DNA of 64,000 nt, from positions 2,269,501 through 2,333,500 of the forward strand of contig JABMCL010000188.1 in assembly GCA_018857735.1 (NCBI GenBank). Direction: 5' to 3'. Numbering within the stretch: the stretch's first letter is position 1; the number at the start of each line of letters is the position of its first letter. This document shows, piece after piece, positions 12,504 through 25,562 of this stretch. A program made the translations under genes and the position numbers. Source of the stretch: Alviniconcha marisindica (taxonomy: Eukaryota > Mollusca > Gastropoda > Provannidae). The notes beneath the pieces were generated by a model. It searched no databases. It saw only the letters and a list, made by a program, of their open reading frames with translations, and had not been told where the DNA came from.

Positions 12504-15500
12504 TTTATAAGTGACATTCCGTTTCATAATATAAAATCCTACTTTTAAGACAGAGCCGAGTAAGAGTTCAATAACAGCAAGAAATGCGCGCACACGCGCA
12601 CGCGCACCCCCACACACACTCACTCACTCATGCACCTGCACGCATGCCCCACCCCTCCCCCCTCCGCACATACACACTTGTAGATGTTAAAATTACACGA
12701 TAATAGAAAGAATAAAAATAAAAATAAAGTCCTACATATAAAACAAGTAAGTTCAAACTAATCAAAGTTTAACAAACACATTCACACGCATACTCCTACA
12801 TCACACACACGTGCGCACGCTCGACCATGTGCACAAGCATATATTATACACAAATGCAAACTCATCCTCTCTCTCTCCTCTCTCTCCATGAATGTGCCAG
12901 AGCAACGCACACTGGGAATAAATAATAACAAGATTATAAAATAAAATAAGGTCAGGTCAAATGAAAGACTGAGCACAGTTTGGTTCTTTGGCTGTCGCTA
13001 ACACACTGATCACTTGCTAAATGAGCGTAGTGCTTGAGGGTAAAAACTGTTCTGAAATCTAGAGGTTCTAGCCCTCATGGCCCTGTATCTGCGTCCAGAG
13101 GGAAGGGACCGGAAGAGGTGGTTGGCTGGATGCGATGTGTCCTGAACTATGGCCATCACTTTGCGGTCTGATCGCAGGGAGTGAATGGAGGCAATTGATT
13201 TCATGTCACTGCCTATGATTTAAGAGGCTGTTTGAACTATCATCTCTAGTTGATCTTTGTCTTTCTGACACGTGCTGCTGTACCAGACAGTGATGGAAAA
13301 TGTCAGAATGCTCTCAATTGCAGCATGGTAGAACTGAGTCAGTATGGAATGACTGACTTGGAATTTCTTTAGCTGTCTCAGGAAGAAAAGTCGCTGGTGG
13401 GCTTTCTTGATGGCGGAGCTAAAATTCTCATCCCATTTCAGGTCCGAGGAGATGGTTGTGCCAAGAAATTTGAATGATTTTACTTCTTTGACAACCTCGC
13501 CAGCGATAGTGAGTGGAACAAGAGGCGTTTTCTTCTTCCTAAAATCAAACACCATTTCTTTCGTTTTGGACACATTTAATTCCAAGTCATTCTCAGAGCA
13601 CCAGCCAGCCAAGAAACTCAACACACGACACACAAGAAAGTCATTAAAAGCATTCAGAATTCACTCATTGTTGAAATAAGAGTGGCCATAAAAGAAAGTC
13701 ATTAAAAGCCTTCACAATTCACTCACTTGTTGAAGTGTATAAGAGAACACAAGAAAGCCATTCACAAATGACTCACTTGTTGAAGTGTATAAGAGAACAC
13801 GAGAAAGTCATTCACAATTGACTCACTTGTTGAAGCGAGCCTCCAGGTGCTGTAAGAAGAACTCGCGGGGAATGAAGCCGTGTTCCCACACCTGGATAAC
13901 GTTGCAGTAGTTGATGGCATAGCACAGCTCCGTCAGCGCCATGTGCAGCTTGTCCATCCTGAAACAACATCAACGTCATGTCAAATACAGCCACACACAG
14001 AACTTGTCCATCCTGAAACAACATCAACGTCACGTCAAATACAGCCACACACAGAACTTGTCCATCCTGAAACAACATCAACGTCATGTCAAATACAGCC
14101 ACACACAGAACCTGTCCATCCTGAAACATCAACATCATGTCAAATACAGCGACACCCAGAACTTGTCCATCCTGAAACAACACCAATGTTGTATCAAATA
14201 CACAGAAGACGCAGAACTTGTCTATCTTAAAATATGTTCAGACATGCCATTTTTATGGACACTGATTCACTGGATGGCAACCTCTCCATTTTTACACACA
14301 CTAACTCATTGGGTGAAGACCTTTGTGATTTTACACACTCTGACTCGCCTTCTGAAGACCTCTCTGTTTTTACACACACTGACCCACCTTGTGAAGACCT
14401 GTCTGTTTTCACACACACTGACCTACCTTGTTTAGACCTGTCTGTTTTTACACACACAGACCTACCTTGTTTAGACCTGTCTGATTTTATACACACTGAC
14501 CTACCTTGCGAAGACCTGTCTGTTTTTACACACACTGACCTACCTTGTTAGACCTGTCTGTTTTACACACACTGACCTACCTTGTTTAGACCTGTCTGAT
14601 TTTACACACACTGACCGACCTTGTGAAGATCTGTCTGTCTTTACACACACTGACCTACCTTGCGAAGACCTCTCAGATTTGTAAACACACACTGACTCAC
14701 TGGGTACAGACCTCTCTCATTTTACAGACACTGACTCACCTTGTGAAGACCTCTCTGTTTTTACGCACACTCTCCAGTCCCGGTTTCTCCAGTTCTTTCT
14801 CCTTCTTGTCTTTGTCCTTCTTCTTCTGCACCTGGGCCAGGATGATGGCTGCACTGTGTTTCGGCAACAGCTGTACCACAGGGGATGGGAGTTCAAGATG
14901 AATGCATAACAAGATGATGGCTGCACTGTGTTTCGGCAACAGCTGAAACCACAGGGGATGGGAGTTCAAGATGAATCCATAACAAGATGATGGCTGCACT
15001 GTGTTTCGGCAACAGCTGTAACCACAGGGGATGGGAGTTCAAGATGAATACATAACAAGATGATGGCTGCACTGTGTTTCGGCAACAGCTGAAACCACAG
15101 GGGATGGGAGTTCAAGATGAATACATAACAAGATGATGGCTGCACTGTGTTTCGGCAACAGCTGTAACCACAGGGGATGGGAGTTCAAGATGAATACATA
15201 ACAAGATGATGGCTGCACTGTGTTTCGGCAACAGCTGAAACCACAGGGGATGGGAGTTCAAGATGAATACATAACAAGATGATGGCTGCACTGCACAAGG
15301 GACATTCGTAACTGGATCAGGTACAAGAGGCTATGGACTGCAGTATCTGTACATGTTCATGCACTGTTGTTAACTACATAAAATCTCAGTCAGCCTTGTT
15401 TGTCAAGACTGTTGTAAACTGTTGTAAACCATGTAAATGCTCAGTAAGCCTTGTTGCTTGCCAAGAGCCATCAGACTGCTGTAAACTTGTAAACCCTTGT

Positions 15501-18500
15501 TGTTTGCCAAGAGTTTTGTAGACTGTTGTAAACTATGTAAACGCTCAGCAAGCCTTGTTGTTTGCCAAGAGCTATGTAGGCTGTTGTAAACTATGTAAAC
15601 GCTCAGCAAGCCTTGTTGTTTGCCAAGAGCTATGTAGGCTGTTGTAAACTATGTAAACGCTCAGCAAGCCGTGTTGTTTGCCAAGAGCTATGTAGGCTGT
15701 TGTAAACTATGTAAACACTCAGCAAGCCGTGTTGTTTGCCAAGAGCTATGTAGGCTGTTGTAAACTATGTAAACACTCTGTTAGCCTTGTTGTTTGCCAA
15801 GAGCTATGAAGGCTGTTGTAAACTATGTAAACACTCTGTTAGCCTTATTGTTTGCCAAGAGCTATGTAGGCTGTTGTAAACTATGTAAACACTCTGTTAG
15901 CCTTATTGTTTGCCATGAGCCCTGTACATTGTCATAAACTATGTAAACATTCTGTTAGCCTTATTGTTTGCCAAGAGCTATGTAGGCTGTTGTAAACTAT
16001 GTAAACACTCTGTTAGCCTTATTGTTTGCCATGAGCCCTGTACATTGTCGTAAACTATGTAAACACTCTGTTAGCCTTATTGTTTGCCAAGAGCTATGTA
16101 GGCTGTTGTAAACTATGTAAACACTCTGTTAGCCTTATTGTTTGCCATGAGCCCTGTACATTGTCGTAAACTATGTAAACACTCTGTTAGCCTTATTGTT
16201 TGCCAAGAGCTATGTAGGCTGTTGTAAACTATGTAAACACTCTGTTAGCCTTATTGTTTGCCATGAGCCCTGTACATTGTTGTAAACTATGTAAACACTC
16301 TGTTAGCCTTATTGTTTGACTTGAGCCCTGTACACTGTTGTAAACTATGTAAACACTCTGTTAGCCTTATTGTTTGCCACGAACCCTGTAGATTGTTGTA
16401 AACTATGTAAACACTCTGTAAGCCTTGCTGTTTGCCATGAACCCTGTAGATTGTTGTAAACTATGTAAACACTCTGTAAGCCTTGCTGTTTGCCAGATAC
16501 CTTGTAGCTGAGCATGCACTGTTCTTCACAGATGGCAGTGATGACCTGGTTGACTTCCTCTGACATCTCTCGCAGGAACCAGTGAGCGTACTGCACACTT
16601 GTGGTGCCGATTGAGTGACGCTGTGGGACACAGTCAAACAACATGTCTCTGTGTGTTAGCATCACTTACTGTAATCAATGAACATAGACACACACATTAT
16701 TATGTACTGCATTCATTCATCATAAGCATGCACATTTACTGTACTGATCCAACACAGACACAGATAGGATTGCTGTATTCATTCAACAGAGACACATACA
16801 CGATTACCGTATTCATTCAACACAGACACAAGCATGATTACCATATTCACACACATGCACACACACACACACACACCACACACACACAACACACACACAC
16901 ACCACACACACACACGCACACACACAACAACACACACACACATCACACACACACACGCACACCGAAATTCAAACACACACACACAACACACACCATGCAC
17001 ACACACACAACACACTCTGAAATTATCTCCAAACACACACAACATACAACACGCATGCACACACACAACACTCATCACTTCAAATGTATCTCCAAACCAC
17101 ACACATGCATACACACAACGCATGACACAACACGGACAATTGCACGCACTCTCTGAAACTTATCTGGACAAAAGTCTGAGACTGCATTCAGACAAGGTAT
17201 TGACAGCAACAGCAGGACAACTGACAACACACTAACCTCTTCAGGACAAAGTTGTAGACTGGCTTCACAAGACAAGGTATTTGACAGCAACAGCATGACA
17301 ACTGACAGACACACTAACCTCTTCAGGACAAAGTCTGTAGACTGGCTTCACAAGACAAGGTATTTGACAGCAACAGCAGGACAACTGACAGACACACTAA
17401 CCTCTTCAGGACAAAGTCTGTAGACTGGCTTCACAAGACAAGGTATTGGACAGCAACAGCAGGACAACTGACAGACACACAAACCTCTTCAGGACAAAGT
17501 CTGTAGACTGGCTTCACAAGACAAGGTATTTGACAGCAACAGCATGACAACTGACAGACACACAAACCTCTTCAGGACAAAGTCTGTAGACTGGCTTCAC
17601 AAGACAAGGTATTTGACAGCAACAGCAGGACAACTGACAGACACACAAACCTCTTCAGGACAAAGTCTGTAGACTGGCTTCACAAGACAAGGTATTGGAC
17701 AGCAACAGCAGGACAACTGACAGAGCACACAAACCTCTTCAGGACAAAGTCTGTAGACTGGCTTCACAAGACAAGGTATTTGACAGCAACAGCAGGACAA
17801 CTGACAGACACACAAACCTCTTCAGGACAAAGTCTGTAGACTGGCTTCACAAGACAAGGTATTTGACAGCAACAGCAGGACAACTGACAGACACACAAAC
17901 CTCTTCAGGACAAAGTCTGTAGACTGGCTTCACAAGACAAGGTATTTGACAGCAACAGCAGGACAACTGACAGACACACAAACCTCTTCAGGACAAAGTC
18001 TGTAGACTGGCTTCACAAGACAAGGTATTTGACAGCAACAGCAGGACAACTGACAGACACACAAACCTCTTCAGGACAAAGTCTGTAGACTGGCTTCACA
18101 AGACAAGGTATTTGACAGCAACAGCAGGACAACTGACAGACACACAAACCTCTTCAGGACAAAGTCTGTAGACTGGCTTCACAAGACAAGGTATTTGACA
18201 GCAACAGCAGGACAACTGACAGACACACAAACCTCTTCAGGACAAAGTCTGTAGACTGGCTTCACAAGACAAGGTATTTGACAGCAACAGCAGGACAACT
18301 GACAGACACACAAACCTCTTCAGGACAAAGTCTGTAGACTGGCTTCACAAGACAAGGTATTTGACAGCAACAGCAGGACAACTGACAGACACACAAACCT
18401 CTTCAGGACAAAGTCTGTAGACTGGCTTCACAAGACAAGGTATTTGACAGCAACAGCAGGACAACTGACAGATGCACACTAACCTCTTCAGGACAAAGTC

Positions 18501-21500
18501 TGTAGACTGGCTTCACAAGACAAGGTATTGGACAGCAACAGCAGGACAACTGACAGATGCACACTAACCTCTTCAGGACAAAGTCTGTAGACTGGCTTCA
18601 CAAGACAAGGTATTTGACAGCAACAGCAGGACAACTGACAGATGCACACTAACCTCTTCAGGACAAAGTCTGTAGACTGGCTTCACAAGACAAGGTATTG
18701 GACAGCAACAGCAGGACAACTGACAGATGCACACTAACCTCTTCAGGACAAAGTCTGTAGACTGGCTTCACAAGACAAGGTATTGGACAGCAACAGCAGG
18801 ACAACTGACAGATGCACACTAACCTCTTCAGGACAAAGTCTGTAGACTGGCTTCACAAGACAAGGTATTGGACAGCAACAGCAGGACAACTGACAGATGC
18901 ACACAAACCTCTTCAGGACAAAGTCTGTAGACTGGCTTCACAAGACAAGGTATTTGACAGCAACAGCAGGACAACTGACAGATGCACACTAACCTCTTCA
19001 GGACAAAGTCTGTAGACTGGCTTCACAAGACAAGGTATTGGACAGCAACAGCAGGACAACTGACAGATGCACACTAACCTCTTCAGAACAAAGTCTGTAG
19101 ACTGGCTTTACAAGACAAGGTATTTGACAGCAACAGCAGGACAACTGACAGATGCACAACTAACCTCTTCAGGGCAGAGTTCATGGGTGGCGTTCATGAA
19201 GTGAGCGCAGATCATGGGGAAGATGATGGAGAAGCGATGCTGGGCAGGAAACTCCATGCACTGCTTGAACTGGTGCTCAAACAGGTTGGTGTAGAAACTG
19301 AAACACACAGCATTCATTGGTGTAGAAATTGAAACACACAGCACTGATTGGTGTAGAAACTGAAACACACAACACTGATGGGTGTAGAAACTGAAACACA
19401 CAGCATTCATTGGTGTAGAAACTGAAACACACAGCATTCATTGGTGTAGAAACTGAAACACACAACATTCATTGGTGTAGAAACTGAAACACACAACATT
19501 CATTGATGTAGAAATTGAAACACACAGCACTGACTGGTGTAGAAACTGAAACACACAACAATGATAGGTGTAGAAACTGAAACACACAACATTGATTGGT
19601 GTAGAAACTGAAACACACAGCACTGATTGGTGTAGAAACTGAAACACACAGCACTGATTGGTGTAGAAATTGAAACACACAGCACTGATTGGTATAGAAA
19701 TTGAAACACACAGCACTGATAGGTGTAGAAACTGAAACACACAGCACTGATTGGTGTAGAAACTGAAATACACAACATTGGTTGGTGTAGAAACTGAAAC
19801 AGACAGAAGTGATGTAGAAATTGAAACAGACAACAGTGATTGCTGTAGAAACTGAAACAGACAACAGTAATTGGCCTAGCTCAAACCAGTTTGTGTAGAA
19901 ACTGAAATAAACACCATCTTGGCACTGTATAAATACCTTAATTATATATGAACATAAACAGAGAGAAAAATATACTGAAACAGAAACAGAAAAACACAGA
20001 AAAATATACTGAAACAGAAACAGAAAAGCACAGACTGAAAAATATACTGAAACAGAGACAGAGACAGAGACACATACAGACTGTAGTTTAGGTTCAGTCT
20101 AAAACCATCCAACAACTAGTCCAAGAGAGAGAGAGGCAGAAAGACACAGAGAAGGAAACAGAAAGTGAGAGCTAAGCAGAGACAGTAAACTGACCAATAG
20201 ACTGAGAGATCACCACATTCATTGATCATCTCATCCAGGTAGTCGACCATCTTGGTGTGGAAGATGACAGTGTTCATGTGTTTGCCGAGGTCCTGGTGGT
20301 CCCGCAGCACCAGCCCCGCCTTGCTGACGCTGGTGTATGCCTGCCATCATCATCATCATCATCATGCATCTGCCATCGATATCATCACCATCATGCATCT
20401 GCCACCATCACCATCATGTATCTGCCATCATCTGCCATCATCATCATGCATCTGCCATCATCATCCCCATCATCATCATCATCATGCATCTGCCATCACC
20501 ACCACCACCACCATCATCATCATCTGTCATCAACATCATCATGCCTCTGCCATCACCATCGTCATCATGCATCTGCCATTATCATTACCACCACCATCAT
20601 CATGCATCTGCCATCATCATGCATCTGCCATCATCATCACCGCCATCATCATCATGCATCTGCCATCATCATCACCACCATCACGTATCTGCCATCATCA
20701 TCACCACCATCATGTATCTGCCATCATGCATCTACCACCATCATCATCCCCCACAGTAGTTCATAAAGTGCGGTCACAGCCACAGTTGTACGTGAGCCAG
20801 TTTGGCCTAGCGGTAAGGCATTAGGCTGGTAGACAGAAGGGCCTCAGTTTGATACCCCTTTGGCTCTCCTTTTTCTTCAAAAAGGTTGTGGTTTGTGGAC
20901 ACTGTCTTGTGACTTTGTCCCTCACAATTAATGAAACACTAAATTGGCTTTCGTCGCTGCTCACCTTAATGCAGGAGTCATTCTGGTGGTGACAGTGTAG
21001 TGATAGGTATATAATCTCCCTCCCCCCCGCCCTCCATACCCCCGCCGCCCTACCCCACCCCTTATCCCCGTCCCTAATCTAAGCCTTATGGTTTCTGTGG
21101 ATGTTAAGCACCATGTTTACTTCCTGACACAGTTGTATCATCTCAATTTCTCTTCATAAGATTTTCGTTTTTAGTTACACCGATGTGTGTGTTCTGAGAA
21201 GTATCAGCTTACGTGCAATTTTATAAACAAATGTATACATGTATTCTTTGTAAGAAGCTAGTAAAATGACTGAAATAACAGAACTAAATTCATGACTCAT
21301 CATCAGCATACACTTCACCACTATCACCATACACTTCACCATTATCATCATCACCATACACTTCACCATTATCATCATCACCATACACTTCACCATTATC
21401 ATCACCATACACTTCATCATTATCATCACCATACACTTCCCAATTATCATCATCACCATACACTTCCCCATTATCATTACCATACACTTCACCCATATCA

Positions 21501-24500
21501 TCATCACCATACACTTCACCCTTATCATCATCGCCATACACCTCACCCTAATCATCATCAACATACACTTCACCCGTATCATCATCACCATACACTTCAC
21601 CATTATCATCATCACCACACACTTCATCATTATCATCATCACCATACACTTCACCCGTATCATCATCACCATACACTTCACCATTATCATCATCACCATA
21701 CACTTCACCATTATCATCACCATACACTTCATCATATCATCATCACCATACACTTCACCTATCTATCAATCATCACCCATCATCATACACTTCACCATTA
21801 TCATCATCACCATACACTTCACCATTATCATCATCACCATACACTTCACCATTATCATCATCACCATACACTTCACCATTATCATCATCAATCATCATCA
21901 CCATACACTTCATCATTATCATCATCACCATACACTTCACCACTATCATCATCAATCATCATCACCATACACTTCACTATTATCATCATCACCATACACT
22001 TCACCACTATCATCATCAATCATCATCACCATACACTTCACCATTATCATCATCACCATACACTTCACCATTATCACCATACACTTCACCATTATCATCA
22101 TCACCATACACTTCACCATTATCATCACCATACACTTCATCATTATCATCACCATACACTTCCCAATTATCATCATCACCATACACGTCACCACTATCAT
22201 CATCAAACAAACCTGCAGTCTGAACCAGTCCAGACGGAACCCTCGGAAGTCAAACAGTTCATTGTCTTCCACTGGAACCAAAGACACAAAGGCATTTTTA
22301 CAAACCACGGAAGCAAAAAGACACGAAGAATAAACAAAAAGTAACAAGCAGGCATGCAAGTGAAATGGAGACAGACAAAAAAGGAATGAAATGAATACAG
22401 CCGTTTTCCACTGCTCCATAATAATAGCAGACGCTCAGCCAACTTGTTTTCAGTTGCCGAACAGGAATGAGATGTCTACCATCTTCTTCTTCTGTGTTCC
22501 TCTTTTCATGGAGATAGTAAACCAGTTTTTGTTTTGAGTGTGTGTGTGTGTGTGTGCGTGCGTGTGTGCGTGCGTGCATGTACATGTTTTTTTTTAAATC
22601 ACACATGCGTGCGTGCGTGCGTGCATGTACATATGTGGGTTTTTTTTAAATCACACACAGAAAGACCACAGTGTTCTAGACAGACACAGACCTTGTCTTA
22701 CACGCAGAAAGACCACAGTGTCTACCTCTCGACAAAAACATGTTTTGTTTGACAAGCAGATGCAACAAAGTGTTGCACTTACAAAAGCTTCACCACACAG
22801 TGAAACTGTACCGACCTTGTTTGACAGACCATAGTGCTGTAGACTGAAAACGGTCTACATTGTTGTTGTCTGACAAAGGCTTAGAGTGTTGTAGACAGAC
22901 AGAGGCTTAGACTGTTGTAGACTGACAAAGCCTTAGCATGTTGTAGACTGACAACAGCTTACAGTGCTGCTGTCTGACAAAGGTTTATAGTGTTGTAGAC
23001 TGACAAAGGCTTCCAGTGTTGTAGACTGACAGAGGCTTACAGTGTTGTAGACTGACGAAGGCTCTATCCCACAGTAAAACTACACTGACCTTGTTTGACA
23101 GACAGAGAAACCATGGTGTTGTAGAAAGATGACAGGATGACAGACTCATCTTCAGGCACCATGGTAATGTTCTGTCAAACAAAACAAAATCAAACACACT
23201 TTATCTACACTGCAAAACATTATATCTACACTGCAAAACACAACTGTTTGCATAAAAGGACATTTTCTAAACACTAAACTCCCTCAGGCAGAAACATTAC
23301 AATTTTTTTTTTTTTAATTTACAAAAAATTACCCGTGCGATCATACCGTTGTCTTACATTACAGTGTTGTAAACTTCCTGTTATGTTTTTCTTCTGCCCA
23401 CCAGCCCATTTCAATAGAATTGCCACATGTGGGATGACTAAACTTCATCCATCTCAAGTCTCTGTTTGCTGCCCATTTTAAGTTGTGTGTAAACTACGTT
23501 TAGTATAGTCAGTACGCTCATGTGTGTGGGTGCATGTGTAGGTATGCGTGTTTGCATGTATGCGCTTAGAACAGTCTCTACGGACAAGATGCCTGGTAAA
23601 TACTTCAGTTATTATTGTTTATCATTATACCGAATAGAACTGAATGCGATCTTCTACGTGCTTGCTTCTCTGTACAAACAGTGTCTGACCTGTATGATTG
23701 AGTTGAGGCAGACGGCATCGTAGTTAGACAGATACTGGACATAGTACCTCTGCATCACCTGGTTGTACTTCTTCACCAAACCTGTACACACAACAATACA
23801 CATCATAGCAAGACAGATACTGGACACAGTACCTCTGCATCACCTGGTTGTACTTCTTCACCAAACCTGTACACACAACAATACACAACATAGCAAGACA
23901 GATATCAGATGTAGTGTCTGTGTCATCTCCACCAAACCTGTACACACAACAATATACATCACAGCAAGACAGGTATCAGACGTAGTGTCTGTGTCACCTT
24001 CATCAAACCAGTACACACGACACGCAGCATAGCAAGACAGGTATCAGACATAGTATCTGTGTCACTTCACCAAACCTGTACACACAACACACATCATAGC
24101 AAGACAGGTATCAGATGTAGTATCTGTGTCACCTTCATCAAGCCTATACACACAACACACATCATAGCAAGACAGGTATCAGATGTAGTGTCTGTGTCAC
24201 CTTCACCAAACCTGCACACACAACACACATCACAGCAAGACAGGTATCAGATGCAGTGTCTGTGTCACCTTCACCAAACCTGCACACACAACACACATCA
24301 CAGCAAGACAGGTATCAGATGCAGTGTCTGTGTCACCACCAAACCTGCACACACAACACACATCACAGCAAGACAGGTATCAGATGCAGTGTCTGTCACC
24401 ACCAAACCTGCACACACGGCAATATCTCTCACAGTACAGCTACTTGTCCATATCTGCTGTGCTGCAGAGTGTGGAAAATATGAATGTGCAATTCCTCTTG

Positions 24501-25502
24501 TGCAGTGTAGGTGTGGAATTTTGTTACTGCTCCATGAAGCGATTTAGTGGCGTAGAAAGACTTTAAAAAACATCAGTTTGTCAAGGCTCACCTCTCAACT
24601 CCTCCATGTAGAACAAGAGCTCCGGCAGCTGGCGATCGTGGAAGTCCTCCTGCGGCAGCCTGACGTTGCGTCGTCGCGACGGTGGGTTGGCAACATGCCT
24701 CAACACCCAGTGAACTTCATCCTGTGCCATTGATAGAGCCTTGAACACCAGCAGTGCCTGCACATCAATGTAAAGTGATGTCAAGGTGATGTTTCAACAC
24801 TCAGTGAACTTCATCCTGTGCCATCGATAAAGCCTTGACCAGCAGTGCCTGCACATCAGTGTAAAGTGATGTCAACGTGATGTCAACATGATGTTTCAAC
24901 ATCTGGCGAACTTCATCCTGTGCCATCGACCAAGCCTTGAACACCAGCAGTGCCTGCATATCAACATACAGACAATGTTGAGGTGATGTCAGCATGTTTC
25001 AACACCCAGTAAACTTCATCCTGTACCATTAACAGGGCAAACCTACATACAAGTGATGTTAAAGTGATGTCAACATGTTTCAACAACAAAAAAGCAACAC
25101 CCAATTACTTCTGGCCCAAGTGACATGGACAAACTGACCTTTGGCCCAACTGTCATTCACAAACTGACCTCTGGTCCAAATGACATTGACAAACTGACCT
25201 TTGGCCATTGACAAACTGACCTTTGGCCATTGACAAACTGACCTTTGGCCTAACTAACAAACTGACCTCTGGCCCAACTGACACTGACCTTTGGCCCAAG
25301 TGACATTAACAAACTGACCTTTGGCCCAAGTGACATTGACAAAAACACTGACCTTTGGCCCCAGCAGGCCTGGTTCCTCAGTGAAGACCAGAGTTAGCTG
25401 TCTGAGAGTTGTGCGCAGAAATTTGCGACGTTCACGGTGGATTCCAGAGCTGCACAACAAATAAAAAATATTCATGATTAATTGTCAGCTTCAGTATTTT
25501 AA

Positions 25503-25562
<60 letters not shown>

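Noticed and set aside
21292..22344. 350-codon His/Tyr-rich open frame ([13 protein letters not shown])
   Set aside because: Produced entirely by the intronic GATGAT array. No non-repeat domain, and it overlaps exon 15 on the opposite strand.
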